A stretch of 42,500 bases of DNA from Glandiceps talaboti (Eukaryota; Hemichordata; Enteropneusta; Spengelidae), in assembly GCF_964340395.1 (NCBI RefSeq), contig NC_135570.1:1247501-1290000 (forward strand), given 5' to 3'. How positions within the stretch are numbered: the stretch's first letter is position 1; the number at the start of each line of letters is the position of its first letter. The notes beneath the pieces were generated by a model that saw only the letters and a list, made by a program, of their open reading frames with translations, made no database searches and was not told the DNA's origin. Below are positions 11,214 to 21,243 of this stretch, piece after piece. A program made the translations under genes and the position numbers.

Positions 11214-11557
11214 ATGGCTGAAACTACATGCAGCTATTGGAGTGAAATCAGTGTCAGAGAAGATTTGTTTGACTTGGACATATTCAAATTTATAAATTTA
11301 TTAGTACCATGTACTGAGAATGTCCTTTCTGTGACGGACAAACTACATATTTCGGCGCAAGATGATCAACACAAAAGAGTTCCAAAGTTTCAAGTGAAGT
11401 GGTACCACCACTTCCATCAGGCATCACTGTAACGTTCCGAATTCTGCTCTGTGAGCTGCAGCACTGCGCGGGGAGAAATTGTCGACATAACAGAAAGCCA
11501 GTCAAAGAGAATTTTAGAATATCAAATCTGATAAATTACTGGAACGATTTTTGGCCA
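11214..11557 (+). pseudogene. Coding-like segment with one frame change, unknown family
   Basis: An ATG at 11214 opens a 60-codon stretch of balanced composition up to about 11390. Reading then continues in another frame with a Cys-rich stretch (LLCELQHCAGRNCRHNRKP), ending at CCAG before GTAAAG at 11558, a good splice donor. Either one frameshift or a very small intron would be needed to join the parts. I recognise no family. It could be a decayed exon or a transposon remnant, or a chance frame. Confidence 0.25.
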
Positions 11558-11559
11558 GG

Positions 11560-12160
11560 TAAAGTTACTAAAAGTATTTAAATTTCGTTATTATAGACCT
11601 AAATAATATTTAGAAATTAGAATTAGATGACTCGATTGACACATACACATGATACAAATCGATACTTCGATTCGACGTGATATCGTTATGTCACTCAGCA
11701 ATAAAAAAAGTCACCCAACCATACCGTGTACTGTTCAATGTTCCGTGGTCTCTTAACTACCTATGGCAATCTGAAGTGTAGGCAATAATTGGATATATTC
11801 ATTTCACTGGACGTGTGATTTTTGTTGTACGTGCGAATTATGAACATCAAAGCATCATGCCATGCCAATAGTTTGGATCTAAAAAGTTGATACAATTTAG
11901 GTACAATTTAGTTCATTTCATCAGCGATTGGAATTGGCCTGCCAGATATATCTCCCGGTGGTGCACATGGTGGCAGTCCCTGGATGGGTGGGTACCCATG
12001 CTTGTTAGCGAAATTTAGAATGTGCCCCCTTTCCCGGAATATTTCAATGAAAAATACTCCCCTTTTTAGTGAATCTGGGAGAATATCACTGCAAAAAAAC
12101 ATCCCCTTATTTCCGAAATCCGGGAGGTTTTACCTGCAAGGTAGTCTGTGGATGCCAACT
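11560..12160. other. No gene supported
   Basis: Around 12050-12135 a 45-bp sequence is imperfectly repeated, giving PLFSESGRISLQ and PLFPKSGRFYLQ in one frame, but there is no wider coding context. Confidence 0.4.
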
Positions 12161-12168
12161 GTGTTCAT

Positions 12169-12445
12169 GTATGTATGTATGTATGTATGTATGTATGTAT
12201 GTATGTATGTATGTATGTATGTATGTATGTATGTATGTATGTATGTATGTATGTATGTATGTATGTATGTATGTATGTATGTATGTATGTATGTATGTAT
12301 GCATGCATGCATGCATGCATGCATGTATGTATGTATGTATGTATGTATGTATGTATGTATGTATGTATGTATGTATGTATGTATGTATGTATGTATGTAT
12401 GTATGTATGCATGTATGCATGAATGTGTGTATGTGTGTATGTAAG
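12169..12445. repeat. (GTAT)n microsatellite with an internal (GCAT)n block
   Basis: About 130 bases of GTAT are followed by six or so GCAT units (12300-12326), another 80 bases of GTAT, and short GCAT/GTGT variants. A T-to-C change has been propagated as a block inside the array. Confidence 0.97.
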
Positions 12446-12772
12446 TGCAAGCAAGCTTACATATTTATAGAAACGGCTTTAAAGTCCGTCATACGTCATG
12501 TTGAAAGTGTTCGGTGTACATTCACCCCATAATGATAGTACATCGGCTCGTAATATGACCAGATAGACCGACCATGGTATACGACCAGATAGACTAATCT
12601 ATACGGGGACCACTGCACTGGCATGATTTCCGAATACACTGTCGAGCATTTCACTCAATATCACGAATCAAGTGGCAGTCACAACAGTCGCTCTGTAGGA
12701 TGAAACAACAACAGCGTCACTATAGACTAAATAGACTAAATAGATTTCTTTCAAATCTGCCGAAAATAGTTA

Positions 12773-12932
12773 AGTAATAACACATGCCAGCGAGGGCAAT
12801 ATCACCATTTAGTGCCTGCCCAAGGGTTGACACTCTTTACCAAAATGTTGATGATGCCCGAGCCGAAAGAGTGTTAGCCCGAGGGCAGGCACTAAATGGT
12901 GATATTGCCCGAGCGCATGTGTTATTTATTTT
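12773..12932. repeat. Palindromic (cruciform-forming) element, about 155 bp
   Basis: The left arm, TAACACATGC followed by GAGGGCAATATCACCATTTA and GTGCCTGCCC, is repeated inverted at 12883-12925, giving arms of about 45 bp around a loop of roughly 60 bp. The outer edges TAATAACACATG and CATGTGTTATTTA look like terminal inverted repeats of a small nonautonomous element inserted in the Crypton-like sequence. Confidence 0.8.
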
Positions 12933-12941
12933 ATTACACCG

Positions 12942-13190
12942 TCCCTCGTAAAGCTCACCTTTCTGTGTACGGACTTCAGCGTAAAATGTCGTCAAGGCCT
13001 CGTCTAATGTTGCGGCGGTGAAAGTTTCCATTGCGCGTTCTCCATATCCAAATTTGGAACCGATATAATCTTTAAAAACAGAGACGGAGTGGTTGGTAGC
13101 AATTTTTGTGTTCTTACTGTCCAATTCTAATAAAATGTCATCGAGTTCTGTACCGGAAAGGTTTGCGTGTCTTACTGAGGCAGTCGCCAT
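12942..13190 (-). pseudogene. N-terminal fragment of DUF3504/Crypton-type tyrosine recombinase-like protein
   Basis: ATG at 13190 opens about 82 codons. Residues 25-44 (LDSKNTKIATNHSVSVFKDY) and 63-82 (DEALTTFYAEVRTQKGELYE) match what I recall of the start of DUF3504 / KCTD1-like and ZMYM/QRICH-type proteins derived from Crypton tyrosine recombinases: an Asp-x-x-Asn-Thr-Lys motif, then Phe-Tyr-x-Glu-Val-Arg-x-x-x-Gly-Glu-x-Tyr. The frame is intact to GELYE and then runs into the palindromic element, so the catalytic recombinase domain is absent. AAAG/GTGAGC at 12954-12961 could act as a splice donor, but no following exon is visible. Whether it is expressed is unknown. Confidence 0.5.
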
Positions 13191-13775
13191 ATCTGAGCGA
13201 AAGTAGTGAACGACAATTTGTTATGCGCAGAAGCAGTGCGCAGTGGTTCAAACAACTTCAGCGGGCAATAGGTCCCAGGCATTACGGTCTCTGCACGAGC
13301 GGGCAATATCACCTTGTGGGCAATAGCCCAGTTAAAATCGGTCACGTGATACGAGTCTGACCAATCACAGCCTTCGGAAGAACGCCGAGGTGTAATAATA
13401 AAGTTTAACCGTGAAGTGTTGTAATTTAGTGCTGTGATGTGAGTTATTGGGGAAAGAGTAGAATACTCAGATTGGTGTGATTTCAGTTTTCATGTTTACA
13501 CAGGTTGACGATACGATCGACAAATCGAGTCGAAAATTATATAGAAATAACGATTTAATCAGAGGTAATTAAGGAACTTTTTATTGAAAATTTGTGATAT
13601 ATGTCAAAGCCATAAATTTCTATTTGTCCCTTGTTTACTTGTTTCGTTCATTTTTTTAAATTAATAATCTGATATCACAAAGCCCCGGATGTTCTCGTTA
13701 TCTCTACCTCTACCTAATCCAATTCTTTCATTTTGTGATTTTATCAGAAATTGCCAGTAATCAGTACTGCACGGT

Positions 13776-14119
13776 ATGAATGCAAGGAATGGAACACTCC
13801 CACAGTGTAATGATGGAGATAATTCCACAAGGTTGCAATTGGAATTTACGACCAGGACAAATCGACTGTCGGTAGACGGACATATGTGTGGAAGGAGTAT
13901 GCTGATATTCGTCATTGCCTTCGTAATTACAATGTTTTTGAGTTCCTTAGCAACAGTAATTGCAAATAACCAGAGACCCGATGTCAAGGAACACCCACCT
14001 TTACCCGATATTGTATTTAAGAATATTACACCCTTAGCAAATGCTCATTATATTGTCGGTGCTACTTTGGGCTTATTGGTCATCATTGCAATTGGCGTAC
14101 TTTTCCTGCATAACAAAAG
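13776..14119 (+). CDS. Gene A exon 1 (TM1, PPLPD motif, TM2)
   Basis: ATG at 13776 has G at -3 and is followed by about 40 polar residues, with possible N-glycosylation sites at N5 and N16. A 22-residue hydrophobic stretch, the PPLPD motif and a second hydrophobic stretch follow. The exon ends AACAAAAG before the donor GTAAAT (14120) in phase 2. Reading through hits a stop at once. Confidence 0.85.
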
Positions 14120-14880
14120 GTAAATGCGTGGCTAGTATTATGAACATGTAAAATGATACCAAATGTCATTCTTAGCTTTAACCCTCGGGTTGCGGAAATA
14201 AACAGAGAAGTAGAGTCGGTTACTGATTTAGTGAAACCATGTTGAAAGAAATTAATACAAAGCTAAATTCACTACAACATACATACGTCAAAGTGAGTAG
14301 TTACACAATCGAGTGGCAGGCTAGGAGAATCGCCTGAGGAAAAAATTACGTAAATATATAAGTAATATTCGAAAATACATATCAGAGCAACTTGAATGGT
14401 TTCATAGATGTAGTCTACGGTGAAGATGTATTAACGAGATATTTGTTATTTTCTTACACCAGAGCCTCGATTTTTCAGCAGTATATTAGTTCTGTCGTTA
14501 TGATCTATATGCTACGTAATCTGTGCATGGTGGTTACGTCACTTCCTGTAACATATCCCGATTTTCCATGTGCTGCGAAGGTGAGATAAGTAGTTGTTTT
14601 ATAATTTTGTTATTTTTTTGCATAGATTTTAGATTCACTGATATCTATGAAATTGATATTATAATGCGAGATATATGACATGTAGTGGTTGATGGTGAAT
14701 TCAGAAGATTGGCTTGGAAAAGAGGGAGGGAGGGAGGAAGCGAGAGATTGTGTCTGTGTCTGTGTCTATGTCTGTGTCTGTGTCTGTGTCTGTGTCTACA
14801 TATATGGCTTTATGCTTGAAACAGTCACGGTGTCAGCGTCTTGGAAAAGAGAAATTGCGTTTGCTACGTCTTTACTCATC

Positions 14881-14929
<49 letters not shown>

Positions 14930-17294
14930 AGGGAGGGAGGGAGGAAGCGAGAGATTGTGTCTGTGTCTGTGTCTGTGTCTGTGTCTGTGTCTGTGTATGT
15001 GTCTGTGTCTGTGTCTGTGTCTGTGTCTACATATATGGCTTTATGCTTGAAACAGTCACGGTGTCAGCGACCTGTAATTGCAGGCCTATACAATGCATGG
15101 GTCCAATGTGTCTCCACTCTGTGTGTATTTGTCAGTTACCAATATAATAAATAAATGGGTACAAAACCGTTGAAATCTTCGACTAGTTTCACACCTCAGT
15201 GGGCTTTGACAATAAATCTGAATACTGATAATTATGTGTTTTTATGTTCATGGCATGTCGAGTAAGGATCATATAAAGTAAATTGGTGTCAGTAAGAAAA
15301 AACGAATTGTTACTATAAGTGTTATATTATAATTGTATATATAAAGAAAGGAAAGACGAGTGTTTTGGTCAAAATGTCATGTACGTCATGATTGACTTGT
15401 TACCATGACAGCCTTTGTCAATAAGTTGCATGAGATAACCGAGCTTAATAGTGATGGTGATGTAACAAATCTTAGTAGTGAATTGAAAAACATTTATATC
15501 AATGCAATTTGGATACGTACCAACGATTAAAAAAACTGACAACAATAAATTACGTACCTATAGCAAATTTAAAACGAAATTATGAATTTGAATCATATCT
15601 AGAACAAGTAAATAATGTTTGGCACAGAATCATAACTAGGCTCAGGATCTCAAAACAATATTTACCAATCGAAAGACTACGATACCAATGAATCCACCTA
15701 GATCTAGATGAAAGACTATGTCATTTATGTAATACTAATTTTTTAAAGCTATTGGTGATGAAATCCATGCTTTAATGGATTGTAGTAATCCATCTGTAAC
15801 TGATGAAGCTAGAAACCAATTTCAAAGAACTATTGAAATTTATGATCAAAAATGGGTTGTCGGTTGCCGAGTGGTTAGCTCGTACGCCTCTTACCTCTGC
15901 AGTCTGGGTTCGAACCCGCCTGGTGTTGGCTGGGTTTGATTTAAAATTTAACCAGGTCTGTATGTAAGAAGGGTGATGCTCAGTTTGACCCTGCCGAACA
16001 ACGCAGGTTTTCCCCGGGCACTCCGGTTTCCTCCTGCTTCTTCAACACTAGGACACTAGGGCGCTGCTCTTGCGGCGACCATTCAACAAATTTCCGAATT
16101 TATTTGGACGAATAAAGATTATTATTATTATTTTTCTCAAAATAGAATACTTAAAAAAAATAATGAGCTCAAATGATGGTTATATCACTAATAGCTTTGG
16201 AAAATTCTCTAACTCATTATTATCTTTGTATTCAATACAGTAACTGTAGTTTAGTGTTTATATATATCTTTTATCTTTGTTCTTGTTGTTTTTGTATGTT
16301 TTTGACTATATATAATGTATTTTGTTTTATTTCATGTCAAATAAAATACACTATACTATACTACATTAGTATAGTTGCACTCAACTCAGCTACACCAAAT
16401 CAAAATTGAACTATTGGGGCAACCTATTATTTCATAGATAAATAAGTAAATAAATAAATGCACTTAGGACAAAGTCTTAAGGTCCAAACTATATTTTTTT
16501 TTCAGAGTACAGGCAATTTACTGCTGATTTTAAAACAAACGATAGAAGAATTTATTTCACTTGGTTCCTCAACGAGTAGTGGTGCCACGTGTGCGGACTA
16601 TATGTTTAGTGGACATACCGTCACCTTTATCTATCTATCATACTATATCACTAAATGTAAGTCGAAAAATCTTGATATGTTTTGGAAATTTACAAAATAA
16701 ACACACCCGAAAATGGAATATCATTCTTTCACTCTATAAGTAATTTTTCGATAATTATGGACCAATTCTTCAAAAAAAAACATGATAAGTGTAATAGTAT
16801 ATGTAAAATACTGCCGTCATTTGGATAAACACCAAAACCGTGCAATCAGTACTTTTGTGACCTTTGGAGACGATTTGCAGCCATGGTTACGGTTTCTCTT
16901 AGACACGTCTTGAAAGTGAATGTGTTGCAAGACAACCTCGTTATCAAGACAGCCTCGCTGTGTTGACAGAAACTAATTGTAATGATGTCTTTCTTACTTT
17001 CTTTCCACAGATTCTGTCAACGTTGGGGGCGTACTTCACATATTTTGCTGGATGACTTCGGTTATTGGGATAATTTCCCTATCGGTCTCTTTCTTTCATT
17101 ACACAATGGATATAATTATCAGTCTTATAATTGCACCTCTGTTTCTAGTTACACATGAAATATTGTTGGATAATCCAGGTTTAAGAGCAAAGTATAAACT
17201 CATCCGCATATTCTTTCCCTTGCTTCATTTTATTGAGGGTGGCCCCAGTCAAGAGGAACGTAATCATTTAGTGACTATGAGTCATGAGAATTAG
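13776..17294 (+). CDS. Gene A: sphingomyelin synthase-related protein, 298 aa, four exons
   Basis: Exons 13776-14119, 14463-14580, 16506-16656 and 17011-17294 join in frame (897 nt with stop). Family members (SGMS1/2, SAMD8) transfer a phosphocholine or phosphoethanolamine head group to ceramide in Golgi or plasma membrane. Seen here: PPLPD at residues 74-78; Y130-x2-R133-x6-T140; CADYMFSGHT at 183-192; HYTMDI at 234-239. H191, H234 and D238 align with the catalytic triad and keep the 43- and 4-residue spacings known from SMS1. About six membrane segments are likely (about 42-63, 92-112, 122-142, 187-203, 213-233, 238-256). Odd points: the RR before the Tyr motif is QQ (120-121), CGD has become CAD, and the C-terminus lacks the family's G..P..x-WPF end. 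No SAM domain is visible. The first exon could be preceded by an unseen 5' exon. An AATAAA lies far downstream at 18574. Confidence 0.85.
14463..14580 (+). CDS. Gene A exon 2 (third membrane segment, Y-x2-R-x6-T)
   Basis: Acceptor TTTTCTTACACCAG ends at 14462 and donor GTGAGA starts at 14581. The 118 nt complete a split Arg codon and give 39 codons ending FPCAAK in phase 0. IYMLRNLCMVVTSLP matches the family's D2 segment. Confidence 0.85.
14689..15070. repeat. Duplicated GGGA / CTGTGT / unique-tail block in gene A intron 2
   Basis: A composite unit (GGGA-rich start, AAGCGAGAGATTG, CTGTGT repeats, then CTACATATATGGCTTTATGC and AAACAGTCACGGTGTCAGCG) occurs at about 14714-14839 and again at about 14925-15069. 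A (GA)n tract lies between the copies. The duplication therefore includes unique sequence and is not simple slippage. Confidence 0.9.
15403..15852 (+). pseudogene. Non-LTR retrotransposon 3' coding fragment
   Basis: Translated pieces include VNKLHEITELNSDGD, then after a frame change QRLKKLTTINY, ITRLRISKQYLPIERLRYQ, DERLCHLCNTNF and, after another shift, KAIGDEIHALMDC. This is the pattern of the C-terminal end of many metazoan LINE reverse-transcriptase proteins: an R-IT-LRIS helix, then a CHLC...DE.HAL..C zinc-binding-like motif. At least two frameshifts and an in-frame stop show it is dead. It sits in intron 2 of gene A in sense orientation and is interrupted by a SINE. Confidence 0.7.
15853..16133 (+). 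mobile_element. tRNA-derived SINE
   Basis: The head reads GGTTGCCGAGTGGTTAGCTC, a Leu/Ser tRNA-like A box, followed at 15907-15917 by a perfect B box GGTTCGAACCC, so an internal RNA polymerase III promoter is present. The body contains CCCCGGGCACTCCGGTTTCC, a block I associate with metazoan SINE central domains, and the tail is an ATT repeat. TCAAAAAT before it and TCAAAATA after it may be target-site duplication. It splits the LINE fragment. Confidence 0.8.
16134..16260 (+). pseudogene. Continuation of the LINE fragment after the SINE
   Basis: GYITNSFGKFSNSLLSLYSIQ-like sequence and its stop at about 16240 fit the end of the same reverse-transcriptase ORF, so the SINE inserted into a LINE already present here. 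The AT-rich sequence to about 16460 may be its 3' tail. Confidence 0.5.
16506..16656 (+). CDS. Gene A exon 3 (first catalytic His)
   Basis: The acceptor is a T-run followed by CAG at 16505, and the donor is GTAAGT at 16657. The 151 nt give 50 codons plus one base (phase 1). The exon carries CADYMFSGHT with H191, the first residue of the catalytic triad. Confidence 0.9.
17011..17294 (+). CDS. Gene A exon 4 (second His and Asp, C-terminus)
   Basis: Acceptor TTTCTTTCCACAG ends at 17010, and the split codon gives Tyr205. HYTMDI supplies H234 and D238. After the last membrane segment the tail (LIRIFFPLLHFIEGGPSQEE) ends at a TAG about 20 residues short of the end found in gene B. Confidence 0.9.
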
Positions 17295-17720
17295 AAATTA
17301 TAGAAAAAAGTTCCTGAAAGTCCAAGTAGTAGTAATTCATTTTTGTCCGTTGAAATGCACTACATGTAATTTAGTGGAAACAGTTTCTACTCTTTTGGTT
17401 TGCTAAATCTACTTATCGTTAATGGTATTTTTTAGCCAACAGACTTGCCATGTTTATTAATTATCACATGGGTGACGTATTAGGGTGAACAACATTGGTA
17501 ATCCAATGGACAGACAAGTAACTGAATACTAATGCTGTATTCACACTAGTTTGATGTCCGTGTGTAAACAATACGAATACAGGTTACAGATCTTTTATTC
17601 GTTTGTTTATTCTGATAGCCTTTGATCATTAGCTGATTATATATGTACATGGGTCACCATAAATCGAAAACTAAATTTCTGAAAATGTCGCACCTTTTAT
17701 AGCTAGCTAGAGTACTAGCT
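17295..17720. other. Likely 3' UTR / intergenic, nothing further seen
   Basis: AT-rich sequence follows gene A's stop, with no clear AATAAA in this interval. Confidence 0.4.
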
Positions 17721-17724
17721 GATG

Positions 17725-17728
<4 letters not shown>

Positions 17729-17794
<66 letters not shown>

Positions 17795-17976
17795 ACGCAC
17801 GCGCCGGCCTGTACATGTATGTATGTATGTATGTATGTATGTATGTATGTATGTATGTATGTATGTATGTATGTATGTATGTATGTATGTATGTATGTAT
17901 GTATGTATGTATGTATGTATGTATGTATGTATGTATGTATGTACGTACGTACGTACGTACGTACGTACGTACGTTC
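17729..17976. repeat. Compound microsatellite (GT)n, (GTAT)n, (GTAC)n
   Basis: About 64 bases of GT and a short CG-rich link are followed by about 120 bases of GTAT and 34 bases of pure GTAC (17941-17974). The GTAC block is self-complementary, and the same Cys/Val/Met/Tyr repeat is open in all forward frames. Confidence 0.97.
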
Positions 17977-18411
17977 GCGTGCGTTTGTTATTTGGTATAT
18001 ATACTTAATATTTTGAGAAGCACGTTTGTCAGTACGGAAACAACATTCTTACCAGATACGTGGGTATATAGCGTATGTATGTAATACTATTTACTATTTG
18101 AGTATATCAACACGTTACTCGAGGATACATACCCAAATAGTATGTTGAGAAAACTTCGTGTATAACAGATATCATGGCTTTTGCAATAATTTGTGTGTTT
18201 TTTTATAGGTGTGTAACTCTGTTGACCATTGGATCTTGGATGACGTATTTTTATTTACAAAATGTACTTATGTCTTATTTAAAGAAACACTATAGTTTGT
18301 CGACGTGTATAAACGGACACAACCCAGAGACTACCTACCTACACCACCTATTCTAAAATTGAGCGTAATCGGAACCACACAATTATTTTATTAGGCCTAA
18401 GCCCGGACCGA

Positions 18412-18419
18412 TGACGTCA
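18412..18419. promoter_or_regulatory. CRE palindrome TGACGTCA, intergenic
   Basis: A full 8-bp CREB/ATF-type palindrome lies between the two synthase genes. It is only a motif match. Confidence 0.25.
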
Positions 18420-18599
18420 TTACAATCTAACATGATATTTGCATATTTCTATGAATTGTCAGTTAACTCATATATCAAATAATTACAAGTCTGAACACGT
18501 CGTGGACGCCATGAATGTCAAACAGTATTATCTGATATAAGGCATGACTTGGAAGTTTGACAACAATGTGGTTAATAAATACTTGTTTTTTGCTTTGTC

Positions 18600-18990
18600 T
18601 ACATGTTTGGTTTTCTTTTATTAATAATACACAGACTAACTTTGAGATGTTTGGTTTTCTTAAATTAATACATACACAGACTAATTTTGTCTAAATGTTT
18701 GGTTTTCTTAAATTAATGATACATACACCGACTAACTTTAACTAGATGTTTGGTTTTCTTAAATTAATGATACATGTACACAAACTAATTTTGTCTAAAT
18801 GTTTGGTTTTCTTAAATTAATACATACACAGACTAACTTTGAGATGTTTGGTTTTCTTAAATTAATAATACATGTACACAAACTAATTTTGTCTAAATGT
18901 TTGGTTTTCTTAAATTAATGATACATGTCACACACAAACTAATTTTGTCTAAATGTTTGATTTTCTTAAATGAATACATACACAGACTGG
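18600..18990 (+). repeat. 45-55-bp minisatellite, 8 copies
   Basis: ATGTTTGGTTTTCTT occurs, with one variant, at about 18603, 18647, 18695, 18746, 18799, 18844, 18897 and 18952. The linker CATACACAGACTAA(C/T)TTTG varies. The region from 17977 to 18600 shows no gene. Confidence 0.95.
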
Positions 18991-19362
18991 AAAAGGCTAA
19001 CTTTGTCTAGATTTGTGTATAACGTTGACGTTGCCTTGGAGCTATTCATTAGTGAATTAACACTTTAAAAAAAGAAAAATTTGCCAAGTTTTGAATCAGT
19101 TATTGTGTGACAAACAATTATGAATTATATCTAGAATTCTGCATATATAAAATCTAGAGTACTTTTAATACAACCCCCCAGGCCGCCAAGGCTAGGCTAG
19201 GCGTAGATTATGGGCTACTCACCAATGACAATTTGGTGTGAGTGTTAATAATAGAGTGTATATGCTTACCTGAATACGTTTCTATGGCAGCAATATGCGG
19301 TAAACAGAACAACATACATATCTTTCGCTGTAGGTTAAATACATGAGTTTGAGAAGATATAG

Positions 19363-19404
<42 letters not shown>

Positions 19405-19446
19405 TGTGGTGTGGTGTGGTGTGGTGGGTGGGGTGGCGGGTGGGGG
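19363..19446. repeat. (GT)n followed by (GGTGT)n
   Basis: About 40 bases of GT change into GTGGT/GGGTG pentamer-like repeats. Confidence 0.95.
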
Positions 19447-19993
19447 TGTACATAGTGGAGTGAAGTGACACCGTTATTTCCGGGCCGACTGGCCTATCTG
19501 AGCCCATTATCTTACCGTAGTACTAGTATATTAGGCTGTGGTTGACACCACGTAAAAGTACACAGTCGGTAACATAGATTTTGACCGCTGATAACATGGA
19601 TAAAGCATTAAATCCTGAGTGGTGTCGTCACTCATTTATTTGTAAATTGAATAATTTTAATAGTTAAACCAAGTATAATATCTCTAACAAAATAATACGA
19701 GCCGTTGTCATGGATTTAATAAATTCAACACATAACAACGAGTAAATAAACATGATGTCCGTTGGTATACCAATAACATACTGTCTATATGCCAGACACT
19801 GACCCTAATAGTTTATTGACCCCAAAAAAGTTGGTGTGGCTGTGAGTGACTCATCTCATGAAGGCATGCATTCATTCGACTCTGGACAATGGAGTCTCAC
19901 TTGTAATGACGATGAATAAAGTACGGTATGAAAGTTGTCAGAAGAGTGTAGTAGCCATGTAGTCAAGTCCACAGTCACTTGTGAACTAATATT

Positions 19994-20223
19994 CCATTCC
20001 AGGATGGGGATATTCTAGTCTACGATGATCATAATACAAAATAATGACGTTATTATAGGTTTTTACGATATTTAAAAAATACCGTTAAGCGTTACGGGTC
20101 ACTTTTTCAGATAAGAAACAGTCGAAACAGTGACTCGTAACGGTATCGTATCGTGAATACCTATAATGGCGTCATTATTTTGTATTATAATCAACCTCGA
20201 CTAGACTATCACCATCCTGGAAT
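19994..20223. mobile_element. Foldback (long inverted repeat) element, about 230 bp
   Basis: The left arm begins ATTCCAGGATGGGGATA and contains ATAATACAAAATAATGACG, ATTATAGGT and a GTTACGGGTCACT end. The right arm, read on the minus strand, gives ATTCCAGGATGGTGATA, the same ATAATACAAAATAATGACG, ATTATAGGTATT and GTTACGAGTCACT. Arms of about 105-110 bp face each other across a short spacer. There is no coding content. It lies between the synthase genes, and a half copy is at 6810-6950. Confidence 0.8.
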
Positions 20224-20296
20224 CAAGAGTTGTCTGATGATCGCACACTGCGTGAAACTCCGAGTTACAACCAAGAAAGAGTTCCAGTACTATCAA

Positions 20297-20402
<106 letters not shown>

Positions 20403-20477
20403 TATGACATTGTCAACGCTGTAGTTGATCAGTCTCATCACAGGGGCACAGACGTAGTTACTTATGTTTACGAAAAC

Positions 20478-20532
20478 ACACAAAAACAAGCAAACAGGCA
20501 AACAAACAAACAAACAAACAGGCAAACAAACA
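20478..20532. repeat. (CAAA)n with CAGG variants
   Basis: Repeats of CAAA are interrupted by CAGGCAAA units. The following 700 bp up to gene B show no exon I can support. Confidence 0.9.
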
Positions 20533-21235
20533 TGTGCAATACGTTCCTAAATATGTAGATGAAGTGACCACTTTATCATGTTCCCACAACTAAGTAGAAC
20601 TGGACCGTCCCTAAAATCGTGCCCTTTTACGTGAACGCTCACTACACCAGGAACTGCTATCATATATCATGTGCATTGTCATCAGTTATGGATCATGTAA
20701 ATACGAATAAACTGATAAATGAGTGTCATCTTTGACGAGTTGACTTTTATGTTTTGGGGAGGAGACACGATCTCACACCGTGATTGTGACATTGTCTATC
20801 AGTATTATGTAAGTTAGAGCTGTTAGCATGGTTGGTTGGGGAGCGAGTCGTGTCACATATACATTTATTGTATCATTACATGTTATTGCCACGCCGAAAA
20901 CGTCCTTGGCATGCCGAGAGGTGATGACTAATGCTTAAGCTGAATGCATGTCGGCCTACATATAGACAGTGTACACACACTGTACTTGTGTAGTGGAAAA
21001 TGACGTGAGTTATTATCAAATCTACCAGGGGAAGGGTTGATTGTTAACTTTAATTTGTGGCGTTAAAAGCAAAGTAGAATCATCCCCATCATGACTATTT
21101 TTTTTTATTTTTTTTTTAAAGAGAAGTACATTTACCACAACTCAAACGAATGCGAGGCTCAATGTTATCCGCTAATAGTAATACGTCACTATATGGTCGT
21201 TCTTCAGATCGTCGTTCACACCGAGTGACGTCACA

Positions 21236-21243
21236 CATACGCG
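21236..21243. promoter_or_regulatory. CRE-type TGACGTCA upstream of gene B
   Basis: A perfect TGACGTCA lies about 256 bp before the gene B ATG, within CpG-richer sequence (21195-21330) that includes ACGTACGTACGTAC. It is a plausible proximal promoter, but no TATA box or initiator is clear and the start site is unknown. Confidence 0.35.

Larger units (their letters stand above)
12773..13337 (-). mobile_element. Crypton-like/palindrome block, copy 1
   Basis: Read on the minus strand, the block starts with TTTTAACTGGGCTATTGCCC (13337). It has several GGCAATA/TATTGCCC motifs, then an ATG frame, then a palindromic segment ending at TAATAACACATGCC near 12773. The same order recurs on the plus strand at 39696-40220, with better than 90 percent identity over most of its length. 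The left end lies about 440 bp upstream of gene A's start codon, facing away from it. Confidence 0.75.

Noticed and set aside
10790-11221. 143-codon frame
   Set aside because: It crosses a G homopolymer, and composition and lack of motifs suggest chance.
11984-12532. 182-codon frame and its overlaps
   Set aside because: Translated GTAT microsatellite.
15853-15925. Functional tRNA gene
   Set aside because: A and B boxes are present, but the acceptor and anticodon stems do not fold convincingly and the sequence continues into a SINE body and tail.
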